Below are positions 51,905 through 59,202 of a DNA stretch of 64,000 nt, piece after piece. Position numbers and translations under genes: made by a program. Origin of the DNA: Chryseobacterium sp. C-71 (GTDB lineage Bacteria > Bacteroidota > Bacteroidia > Flavobacteriales > Weeksellaceae); assembly GCF_020911865.1 (NCBI RefSeq), contig NZ_CP087131.1, positions 496,001 through 560,000 on the forward strand, read 5' to 3'. The notes beneath the pieces were generated by a model that ran no database searches, was not told the origin of the DNA, and saw only the letters and a program-made list of their open reading frames with translations. Position 1 is the first letter of the stretch. The number at the start of each line of letters is the position of its first letter.

Positions 51905-51929
51905 ATTAACAGGTCGCTCCTACGGAGCT
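51905..51929. repeat. REP element 3 (inverted, downstream of RAYT)
   Basis: ATTAACAGGTCGCTCCTACG followed by GAGCT is the reverse complement of REP 1/2. It starts one base after the RAYT stop. Confidence 0.85.
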
Positions 51930-51952
51930 CTGCAACACACAAACAAATGGCT

Positions 51953-51975
51953 ATTAACAGTTTTCCTCTACGAGG
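51953..51975. repeat. REP element 4 (inverted, degenerate)
   Basis: ATTAACAG-TTTTCCTCTACGAGG keeps the foot and the hairpin pattern of REP 3, with several substitutions. Confidence 0.65.
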
Positions 51976-52011
51976 CAAAAATTTTTAAACTAATTTTTAA
52001 TTAATAAACAA

Positions 52012-53193
52012 ATGTCAAAACAAGCATACATTATAAAAGGTTTTAGAACCGCCGTTGGAAAAGCGCCAAAAGGCTCACTCCGCTTCACGCGTCCCGACGT
52101 AATGGCAGCAACAGTAATCGAAAAACTGATGGCAGCCGTTCCACAACTAGACAAAGACAGAGTTGACGATTTAATCGTAGGAAACGCAATGCCGGAAGCT
52201 GAACAAGGCTTAAATGTGGCACGTTTAATTTCTTTGATGGGATTAAATACCGACAAAGTTCCGGGAGTTACTGTGAATAGATATTGCGCATCAGGAAGTG
52301 AAGCGATTGCAATTGCTTCAGCAAAAATTCAAGCAGGAATGGCAGATTGTATCATTGCAGGTGGTACAGAATCAATGTCTTACATTCCGATGGGTGGTTA
52401 CAAACCTGTTCCAGAAACGGAAATTGCAAAAACAAACCCTGACTATTATTGGGGAATGGGTTATACTGCGGAAGAAGTTGCCAAACAATTTAACATTTCT
52501 CGTGAAGAACAAGATCAATTTGCTTTTGAATCTCATCAGAAAGCTTTGAGAGCAAATCAGGAAAGTAAATTTGCGAATCAAATCATACCAATTCCTGTAG
52601 AATATAATTTCTTGGATGAAAATCAGAAAATGCAGACTAAAAAGTTTGATTTTTCTGTAGATGAAGGTCCAAGATTAGACACTTCTTTGGAAGGTTTAGC
52701 TAAATTAAAACCCGTTTTTGCAAACGGAGGAAGTGTGACAGCTGGGAATTCTTCTCAAATGAGTGACGGAGCGGCTTTCGTAATCGTAATGTCTGAAGAA
52801 ATGGTCAAAGAATTAGGTTTGGAACCTGAAGCAAGATTGGTTGCGTACGCTGCGGCCGGACTTGAGCCAAGAATCATGGGAATGGGACCAATTTATGCCA
52901 TTCCAAAAGCACTAAAGCAAGCTGGTCTAGAATTAAAAGATATTGAATTGATTGAATTAAATGAAGCATTTGCTTCTCAATCAGTTGCAATTAAAAAAGA
53001 ATTAGGCTTAAATCCTGATATTTTAAATGTCAATGGTGGTGCCATCGCTCTTGGTCATCCTCTTGGGTGTACGGGAACGAAATTAACCGTTCAGCTTCTT
53101 GACGAAATGAGAAAACGCGGAAATAAATACGGAATGGTTTCAATGTGTGTGGGAACAGGACAAGGAGCAGCTTCAATTTTCGAACTTTTATAA
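52012..53193 (+). CDS. fadA: Acetyl-CoA C-acyltransferase (3-ketoacyl-CoA thiolase, FadA-like)
   Basis: A 393-residue thiolase that cleaves 3-ketoacyl-CoA to acetyl-CoA and a shortened acyl-CoA. The acyl-accepting Cys is in VNRYCASGSEAIAIASAK near residue 90. The family motifs NVNGGAIALGHPLGCTGTK (His) and SMCVGTGQGAASIFE (second Cys) are near the C-terminus. The length equals that of other FadA enzymes. It is separated from fadN by the RAYT/REP insertion and lies 17 bases before the acyl-CoA dehydrogenase gene. Confidence 0.95.
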   Translation: MSKQAYIIKGFRTAVGKAPKGSLRFTRPDVMAATVIEKLMAAVPQLDKDRVDDLIVGNAMPEAEQGLNVARLISLMGLNTDKVPGVTVNRYCASGSEAIAIASAKIQAGMADCIIAGGTESMSYIPMGGYKPVPETEIAKTNPDYYWGMGYTAEEVAKQFNISREEQDQFAFESHQKALRANQESKFANQIIPIPVEYNFLDENQKMQTKKFDFSVDEGPRLDTSLEGLAKLKPVFANGGSVTAGNSSQMSDGAAFVIVMSEEMVKELGLEPEARLVAYAAAGLEPRIMGMGPIYAIPKALKQAGLELKDIELIELNEAFASQSVAIKKELGLNPDILNVNGGAIALGHPLGCTGTKLTVQLLDEMRKRGNKYGMVSMCVGTGQGAASIFELL

Positions 53194-53210
53194 TCTAAAA
53201 AAATAAAAAA

Positions 53211-55001
53211 ATGAGTGATACACTTGATAAAACACTAAAAGGCGGCGAATTCCTTATCAAAGAAATTCCTGCAAACGAAATCTTCACTTTAGAAGAACTT
53301 TCAGAAGAACAAAAAATGCTTCGTGATTCTGCGAAAGAATTTATCGACAGAGAAGTAATTCCGCATCATGATCGTTTTGAGAAAAAAGATTATGCACTCA
53401 CTGAAGAAACCATGCGCAAATTAGGCGAAATGGGACTTCTGGGAATCACCGTGCCTGAAGAATACGGCGGTCTTGGAATGGGATTCGTAAGTACAATGTT
53501 GGCTTGCGATTACGTTTCAGGAGGAAACGGTTCATTAGCAACAGCTTACGGAGCACACACTGGAATTGGAACATTACCCACTCTTCTTTACGGAAGTGAA
53601 GAATTGAAAAAGAAATATCTTCCGGATCTGGCGACAGGTACAAAATTCGGAGCTTATTGCTTGACTGAGCCGGATGCTGGTTCAGACGCAAATTCAGGGA
53701 AAACAAGAGCAAAATTGTCAGAGGATGGAAAGCATTATATCATCAACGGACAAAAAATGTGGATTTCAAACGCAGGGTTTGCAGATACTTTCACATTGTT
53801 TGCAAAAATTGATGATGACAAAAACATTACAGGTTTTGTGATCAACCGTTCAGAATTGGAAGATCCAAACAGCTTAACTTTTGGTGAAGAAGAGCATAAA
53901 TTAGGGATCCGTTCGTCTTCTACTCGTCAGGTTTTCTTCAATGACATGAAAATTCCTGTTGAAAATATGCTGGGTGAAAGAAACAATGGTTTTAAAATCG
54001 CCTTGAATGCATTGAATGTTGGTAGAATTAAATTAGCTGCTGCAAACCTTGACGGACAAAGAAGAATCTTAAACCATTCGATTCAATATTCAAATGAAAG
54101 AAAACAATTTGGGGTTTCTATTTCAACTTTCGGTGCCATCAGAAAGAAATTGGCAGAAATGGCAACCGGAGTTTTCGTGAGTGAAGCTGGTTCTTACCGC
54201 TTGGCAAAAAATGTTGAAGACAAGATTGAAGAATTGGTTTCTGGAGGAATGAATCATCAACAAGCTGAATTGAAAGGTGTGGAAGAGTTCGCAGTAGAAG
54301 CTTCTATTCTTAAAGTTTTCGTTTCAGATCTTACTCAGGTTACTGCCGATGAAGGAATTCAGATTTATGGTGGAATGGGATTCTCAGAAGATACTCCAAT
54401 GGAAGCTGCATGGAGAGATGCAAGAATTGGAAGAATCTATGAGGGAACCAACGAAATCAATCGTCTTTTGGCTGTAGGAATGCTGATCAAAAAAGCAATG
54501 AAAGGTGAATTGGATTTACTTTCTCCGGCAATGGCAATTTCTAAAGAATTGATGGGAATTCCATCATTTGAAGTTCCTGATTATTCTGAATTGATGAGCG
54601 AGGAAAAAGCAATTTTGGCAAATCTTAAAAAAGTATTTTTAATGGTTTCAGGAGCTGCACTTCAAAAATATATGATGGATATTGAGAAACAACAACATTT
54701 ATTATTAAATGCTTCCGAAATTCTTAACCAGATCTACATGGCAGAATCTGCAGTTTTAAGAGCTGAAAAACATTTCTCTGCTGATTCTGTAGAAGTTGCA
54801 ATGGCTCAGTTGAATCTTTATAAAGCAATCGAAAAAATAGTCTCAGCTGCCAAAGAAGGAATCGTTTCTTTCGCAGAAGGCGACGAACAAAGAATGATGC
54901 TTTCAGGATTAAGAAGATTTACAAAATATACCAACCATCCGAATGTTGTAGGACTAACTGAAAAAGTGGCTGCACATTTTATTGCAAAAGGGCATTATTA
55001 A
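53211..55001 (+). CDS. fadE: Acyl-CoA dehydrogenase (FadE-like, long form)
   Basis: A 596-residue FAD enzyme that introduces the first double bond into acyl-CoA. Motifs are CLTEPDAGSDANSGKTRA (FAD/substrate loop), KMWISNAGFADTFTLFA, and ERKQFGVSISTFGAIR. The catalytic base Glu is in ARIGRIYEGTNEINRLL near residue 425. About 170 residues follow the classic fold, giving the long form of Bacillus FadE (about 594 residues) and mitochondrial VLCAD. It ends the operon, with a small hairpin and then a strong terminator behind it. Confidence 0.95.
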   Translation: MSDTLDKTLKGGEFLIKEIPANEIFTLEELSEEQKMLRDSAKEFIDREVIPHHDRFEKKDYALTEETMRKLGEMGLLGITVPEEYGGLGMGFVSTMLACDYVSGGNGSLATAYGAHTGIGTLPTLLYGSEELKKKYLPDLATGTKFGAYCLTEPDAGSDANSGKTRAKLSEDGKHYIINGQKMWISNAGFADTFTLFAKIDDDKNITGFVINRSELEDPNSLTFGEEEHKLGIRSSSTRQVFFNDMKIPVENMLGERNNGFKIALNALNVGRIKLAAANLDGQRRILNHSIQYSNERKQFGVSISTFGAIRKKLAEMATGVFVSEAGSYRLAKNVEDKIEELVSGGMNHQQAELKGVEEFAVEASILKVFVSDLTQVTADEGIQIYGGMGFSEDTPMEAAWRDARIGRIYEGTNEINRLLAVGMLIKKAMKGELDLLSPAMAISKELMGIPSFEVPDYSELMSEEKAILANLKKVFLMVSGAALQKYMMDIEKQQHLLLNASEILNQIYMAESAVLRAEKHFSADSVEVAMAQLNLYKAIEKIVSAAKEGIVSFAEGDEQRMMLSGLRRFTKYTNHPNVVGLTEKVAAHFIAKGHY

Positions 55002-55017
55002 GCTTAGTTTAAAAGAT

Positions 55018-55045
55018 AAAGCGCTCCAGATTTCTGAAACGCTTT
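55018..55045 (+). terminator. First hairpin after fadE
   Basis: AAAGCG (55018-55023) pairs with CGCTTT (55040-55045), with a further CAGA/TCTG pairing inside and a short T-run. It is weaker than the next one. Confidence 0.6.
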
Positions 55046-55060
55046 TATAAATATTTGAAT

Positions 55061-55092
55061 AAAAAATCCCGAAAATATTTTCGGGATTTTTT
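55061..55092. terminator. Strong bidirectional terminator between fadE and DUF805 genes
   Basis: AAAAAATCCCGAAAA (55061-55075) pairs perfectly with TTTTCGGGATTTTTT (55078-55092) over 15 bp around a 2-base gap. It lies between convergent genes. Confidence 0.92.
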
Positions 55093-55098
55093 GTAGAA

Positions 55099-55503
55099 TT
55101 AAATATTTTTCTGACCAATTTCGTTGATCTCGTTGAAGTTTTCTTTTGGGTTTACACCGTATTGATTAGTTCCCGGAGTTCCTTCTGTACAGTAAAGTAT
55201 TAATAACCAAATCGCTCCCACCAATGGAATAAATGCAATTAATACGAACCAGCCGCTTTTATCCACATCATGCAATCTTCTTACAGTAACTGCCAACCCA
55301 GGAATAAAAACTGCCAAAGCATAAATCATATAAATAAATCCATAAGGGATTTCTGGGGAAAATTTTAAACCTAAAATATTATCCAAAATTGCTGCGGCGA
55401 ATAAAAAAATAATATTAAATAAGAGATACATCCAATATTCTGTTCTCCTTGCTCTTCCGCTAAAATCAGCGTACTGTTTTAATACTTTTAAATACCATTT
55501 CAT
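55099..55503 (-). CDS. DUF805 membrane protein
   Basis: A 134-residue protein with about four TM segments. Family landmarks are FSGRARRTEYWMYLLFNII near the N-terminus, VTVRRLHDVDKSGWFVLIAF and a C-terminal EGTPGTNQYGVNPK, the last typical of DUF805. The function of the family is not established, though it has been linked to inner-membrane or envelope stress. It is monocistronic and followed by the terminator at 55061-55092. Confidence 0.92.
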   Translation of the reverse strand: MKWYLKVLKQYADFSGRARRTEYWMYLLFNIIFLFAAAILDNILGLKFSPEIPYGFIYMIYALAVFIPGLAVTVRRLHDVDKSGWFVLIAFIPLVGAIWLLILYCTEGTPGTNQYGVNPKENFNEINEIGQKNI

Positions 55504-55595
55504 CGTTTATTATTTTTAATTGTTAAATTCAAAAATAGAATATATTTTTTGATTAGTCTAATTAATTTTAGTTTTTATTCTCCTTGGTTTGATAT

Positions 55596-55729
55596 TTAAT
55601 CAAATGAAACAGCATCTGTTTTCAAAAAAGCTAAAACTTGAGGAGCAAATCTATCAGCGTATCTGCCATCGAAAATTTTCAGAAGAGCATCTTCTTCATT
55701 GAAGAAATTAATGTGAAAATGTTTTTCAT
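55596..55729 (-). pseudogene. Small ORF with a one-base frameshift after the start codon
   Basis: Read on the minus strand, an ATG at 55729 is followed by five A. In that frame a stop comes after 16 codons. In the next frame an open reading of 43 codons runs to a TAA at 55596, with protein-like composition (HFHINFFNEEDALLKI, DGRYADRFAPQVL). It has no start codon of its own. One extra A in the run would give one continuous 44-residue protein beginning MKKHFH. It is either a recent pseudogene, a homopolymer sequencing error, or a slippage-controlled gene. The product is not recognised. Confidence 0.5.
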
Positions 55730-55759
55730 GTTAAATTAAAAAATGAACTTAAATCCTCT

Positions 55760-57373
55760 TTAATGTTCATTTCCGGTTACTTTCAAATCATTCAGATCAA
55801 TCTGCAATTCGGCTTTTCTGATTTCTGAATCTTCAAATTCTTTGTGTTTTCTCATTTTAAATAACTCCTTTCTCTGAAGTGCATAAATTTCTAAAAGCAA
55901 GTGATGGTACTGCTCTACTTCATCTTTTTTTGTATCACGGCATTCTACAGAATCAAAACTTTTTTGATTGTTTGAAATCTCGTTTTCGAGGCTATTTTTA
56001 TAATATTCAATCAGATCATTCTGGAAAATTTCTGTCTGATAATTTTCATTGATGTAATTTAAACCTAATTCATCCAAGCGAATCTGAATTTTTTTTCTCT
56101 GCTGATCTTCAGGAATTTTACTATCAATTTCGTCAATATTAATCCATTTAATAATTAATGGAAGCGTTAATCCCTGGAAAACCAAGGTAATAAAAATGAC
56201 CACAAACGTGATGAAAATAATCATGTGTCTTTCCGGAAATAAAGTTCCTTTATCATCTAGATAGATCGGAATTGATAAAGCAGTAGCCAAAGAAACCACA
56301 CCTCGCATTCCTGCGTAGCTCGTAATTAATGGGCCTTTCCAGCCGGGGCTTGGCTCATTTTTCCTGATACTTTTAAACAAAAACCTTGGAATATGAGCAG
56401 CAGGATAAACCCACAAAAATCGTAAGGCAATTACAATCAAACTTATAATGATTCCATATTTTAAACCTTTGAAAACCAAATGACTTCCTAATCCCTGTAC
56501 AATTTCGGGAAGTTCTAATCCGATGAGAATGAACACTAAAGCATTCATCACAAAAATCATCGTCGTCCAAACTCCAAGCATATTTAATCTTGTACTTCCT
56601 GTTTTGAAAAGCTCGTGCGAACGCCAAGAAATAAATAATCCTCCGGAAACAACCGCCATCACTCCAGAAAAATGAAACTGTTCTGCTGCTAAAAAAAGAA
56701 TGTAAGGAGTCATGACTGTCAATGCTGCATCAATAGCAGGATTGGTTGGTAAAAAACGATGAATTGCATACATTACATTTCCACCAATTATTCCTACCAC
56801 AACGCCCATTCCTGCAACAAGAAAGAACTGTCCGGTTGCCTGTTGCATAGAAAATGTTCCTGTAAGAACCGCAGCTAAAGCAAAACGAAAGACAATCAAC
56901 GAAGCTGCATCATTCACTAAACTTTCACCTTCCAAAATAGTCAATAATCTTTTCGGGATTTTTAAGCCTTTCATTACGGTTGCAGCTGCCACTGCATCAG
57001 GAGGAGAAACAATTCCACCTAATAAAAATCCTAAAGCCAGAGTAAATCCTGGAATCATGGATGATGAAATATACGCTACAACCAACGAAGTGAAAAATAC
57101 AAGCCCGAAAGCCAAAAGTGTGATTGGTCTTTTCCATTTCCAAAAATCTGTCCAGGAGGTATACCAAGCGGCTTCATACAAAAGTGGTGGCAGAAAAAGA
57201 AGGAAAATAATATCCGGATCAAGCTTCAAAACAGGAATTCCCGGAATAAAGCTAATCGCCAAACCTGCAATCACTAAAAATACAGGATAAGCAACTTTTA
57301 ATTTTTTCGCCAGTAAAACAAGCATCATCACGGCAAAAAGAAGGAAAAGAATAAGGAGTAAATTGTGGTGCAT
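55760..57373 (-). CDS. Na+/H+ antiporter (CPA1 family)
   Basis: A 537-residue transporter that exchanges cytoplasmic Na+ for protons. Twelve or so TM segments fill residues 1-420. The ion-site signatures are FLLGGIVSPPDAVAAATVM near residue 120 and EGESLVNDAASLIVFRFAL near residue 150, where the ND pair binds the cation. A charged cytoplasmic tail of about 110 residues ends the protein. The SPPDAVAA version of the first motif is typical of bacterial NhaP-like or TIGR00831 antiporters. It is monocistronic in this window. Confidence 0.92.
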   Translation of the reverse strand: MHHNLLLILFLLFAVMMLVLLAKKLKVAYPVFLVIAGLAISFIPGIPVLKLDPDIIFLLFLPPLLYEAAWYTSWTDFWKWKRPITLLAFGLVFFTSLVVAYISSSMIPGFTLALGFLLGGIVSPPDAVAAATVMKGLKIPKRLLTILEGESLVNDAASLIVFRFALAAVLTGTFSMQQATGQFFLVAGMGVVVGIIGGNVMYAIHRFLPTNPAIDAALTVMTPYILFLAAEQFHFSGVMAVVSGGLFISWRSHELFKTGSTRLNMLGVWTTMIFVMNALVFILIGLELPEIVQGLGSHLVFKGLKYGIIISLIVIALRFLWVYPAAHIPRFLFKSIRKNEPSPGWKGPLITSYAGMRGVVSLATALSIPIYLDDKGTLFPERHMIIFITFVVIFITLVFQGLTLPLIIKWINIDEIDSKIPEDQQRKKIQIRLDELGLNYINENYQTEIFQNDLIEYYKNSLENEISNNQKSFDSVECRDTKKDEVEQYHHLLLEIYALQRKELFKMRKHKEFEDSEIRKAELQIDLNDLKVTGNEH

Positions 57374-57587
57374 ATATTTTCAAAATTTGATTAATCAAAA
57401 GCATATTCAGATGAATTTATGATTTTACCACTTCATTTAGAATATATAAGCAGGTAGTACAATTTCATCATTTATTTGCAAAACTATAAATTCTTTTTTT
57501 AAAGCAATAAAATTCTATTTAGATTTTTTTTGATATTCACATCTTTATATTGAAATATTTTTATAATTTTAAATCAAACAAATTTTT

Positions 57588-57887
57588 ATGAAAATTATTT
57601 TCGGTTCACTTATCTTCCTGTCAGGTTTATTATCGGCTCAAACCTCGCTGATTGAGCCATTAAAAAGAGACAGTTTGGATCTTCACAATTTCAATTCGCC
57701 AATTATTCCTGAAACTGAACCGACTTCTATAGACAGCAGCTTGGTGAAATTGTATAAAATGCCGGTTGCTAAACCAGACAATCCTAAAATTTATTCAAGT
57801 TTGAAAGCAACGGTAAAGAGTAATACCCAATTTAAGATCTTTAATCCATTAGATTCTTTAAAAGCTAAAAAACTGGCAGCAAAGTAA
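57588..57887 (+). CDS. Small secreted hypothetical protein
   Basis: A 99-residue protein with signal peptide IFGSLIFLSGLLSAQ (cleavage near residue 19). The mature part is short, polar and Pro/Ser/Lys-rich (LHNFNSPIIPETEPTSIDSS, VAKPDNPKIYSSLKATVKSN), without cysteines, and looks disordered. No function is recognised. A bare AT-rich stretch of 214 bases lies upstream without a clear consensus promoter. Confidence 0.72.
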   Translation: MKIIFGSLIFLSGLLSAQTSLIEPLKRDSLDLHNFNSPIIPETEPTSIDSSLVKLYKMPVAKPDNPKIYSSLKATVKSNTQFKIFNPLDSLKAKKLAAK

Positions 57888-57988
57888 TTTTCAAAATCAT
57901 TTGATTGTTGATAACATATTCTAAAATTATTTAGAAATATATAGAATTTGTAATGGCTGTTTTATATTTTTGTACTCTATTTTACAAG

Positions 57989-58435
57989 ATGACAAAAGAA
58001 GAACTGCTACATAAAGCCATAAAAATTGCCGATAAAGCACATAAAGGACAGAAAGACAAATACCACGCTCCATACATTGCCCACGTAATGCGTGTCATGG
58101 AATATGGAAAGACAATGGATGAGAAAATTGTAGGAGTTTTGCATGACGTTGTAGAAGATAACCCTGAAGATTTCAGCCTTGCTTATTTAAGAAACGAAGG
58201 TTTCCCAGAATATATTCTTTATGCAATCAGCTGTCTTACGAAATATGATGATGATGAAATCTATGATGACTTTGTAAAAAGAACTGAAAGATCTCCTCTT
58301 GCCGTTGCAGTGAAGTTAAATGATCTTCGTGATAATATGGATTTGCGTAGAGTAAACCGCGAATTGACCTCAAAAGACATTCACAGATTCAACAAATATC
58401 TAAAAGCTTACCGCTATCTTTCTGAAAAATATTAA
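57989..58435 (+). CDS. HD-domain phosphohydrolase (RelA/SpoT HD-like)
   Basis: A 148-residue protein consisting of an HD metal-dependent hydrolase domain. Metal ligands are seen in YIAHVMRVME (His) and GVLHDVVEDNPED (HDxxED), and a C-terminal Asp lies in AVKLNDLRDNMDLR. The sequence resembles the (p)ppGpp-hydrolase HD domain found alone in small alarmone hydrolases (MESH1-like), so a nucleotide 3'-pyrophosphatase is a reasonable guess, though unproven. A TATTTTTG -7 box at 57965-57972 lies after the alternative start at 57953, so the ATG at 57989 is chosen. Its stop overlaps the convergent gene by 4 bases. Confidence 0.85.
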   Translation: MTKEELLHKAIKIADKAHKGQKDKYHAPYIAHVMRVMEYGKTMDEKIVGVLHDVVEDNPEDFSLAYLRNEGFPEYILYAISCLTKYDDDEIYDDFVKRTERSPLAVAVKLNDLRDNMDLRRVNRELTSKDIHRFNKYLKAYRYLSEKY

Positions 58436-59151
58436 TCTGCTCCTGGGAAATGATATGTTTTTGTTTCCTCGCTTTTTGTTCCGTCGATGTTGATGTTTAG
58501 GGCTAAATAAACGAAGTGAACGTTTTTATTTCCTTTTGCATCAAATTCTCTCTGCCAAAGATAGCCGCTTACAATACCGAAAGTTTCATCAGCTTGATAT
58601 CCAAAACCGCCATATAGTCTGTTTCTGGCAAATGTTGGTTTCATAGGAGTTACAAAGAAAACTTCATCATATACGTTTGCAAATACAGTTCCTGGCTCTA
58701 TCTTTTTAGCATTTAAAGGAACTGAAATATTCAAACGGTAACGGTAACGCATTCTCTCAGAGTTCTTATCGGTTTTTGGCTCATAAAACCAAGATTTTTC
58801 TGCTCTGAAACGGTTTTCAAATTTCACAATTCCCTTTTTGAAATCAATAATATCCTGTAGCCAAACCCTGAATTCTTCTTTATCGATTGCATGATCTTTA
58901 TACGTTGCATATCTCCCTAAACCAACAAATGGTTTGTGACTTTTAGTAAGGTTGTACCCTAAACCACCTTTAATTTCGTAATAATCGGGATAGGTATATT
59001 CTTCTATACCTCTCATTTGACCTTCAGCATATAAGAAAAATTTTGGATGAAACTTATAGGTCACGGTCAACGCATTGAAAGAGGAAATATGTTCCTGAGC
59101 GTTTAAAAAGCTCATCATCAAAACAAAACCAAGACTTGTAAGAAGTTTCAT
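58432..59151 (-). CDS. DUF2490 outer-membrane-type protein
   Basis: A 239-residue protein with signal peptide KLLTSLGFVLMMSFLNAQ (cleavage near residue 19). The mature part alternates amphipathic strands (KFHPKFFLYAEGQMRGIEEY, MRYRYRLNISVPL), consistent with a small beta-barrel. The DUF2490 pattern, with an initial EHISSFNALTVTYKF and internal FRAEKSWFYEPKTDKN, fits. It lies 51 bases downstream of the TonB-dependent receptor gene, so the two are probably cotranscribed. A passive outer-membrane role is inferred. Confidence 0.8.
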   Translation of the reverse strand: MKLLTSLGFVLMMSFLNAQEHISSFNALTVTYKFHPKFFLYAEGQMRGIEEYTYPDYYEIKGGLGYNLTKSHKPFVGLGRYATYKDHAIDKEEFRVWLQDIIDFKKGIVKFENRFRAEKSWFYEPKTDKNSERMRYRYRLNISVPLNAKKIEPGTVFANVYDEVFFVTPMKPTFARNRLYGGFGYQADETFGIVSGYLWQREFDAKGNKNVHFVYLALNINIDGTKSEETKTYHFPGAD

Positions 59152-59202
59152 CCAAAAAATTTTTGCAAAAGTAAACGATTTAACAATGCCGTAATGTTAA
59201 GT

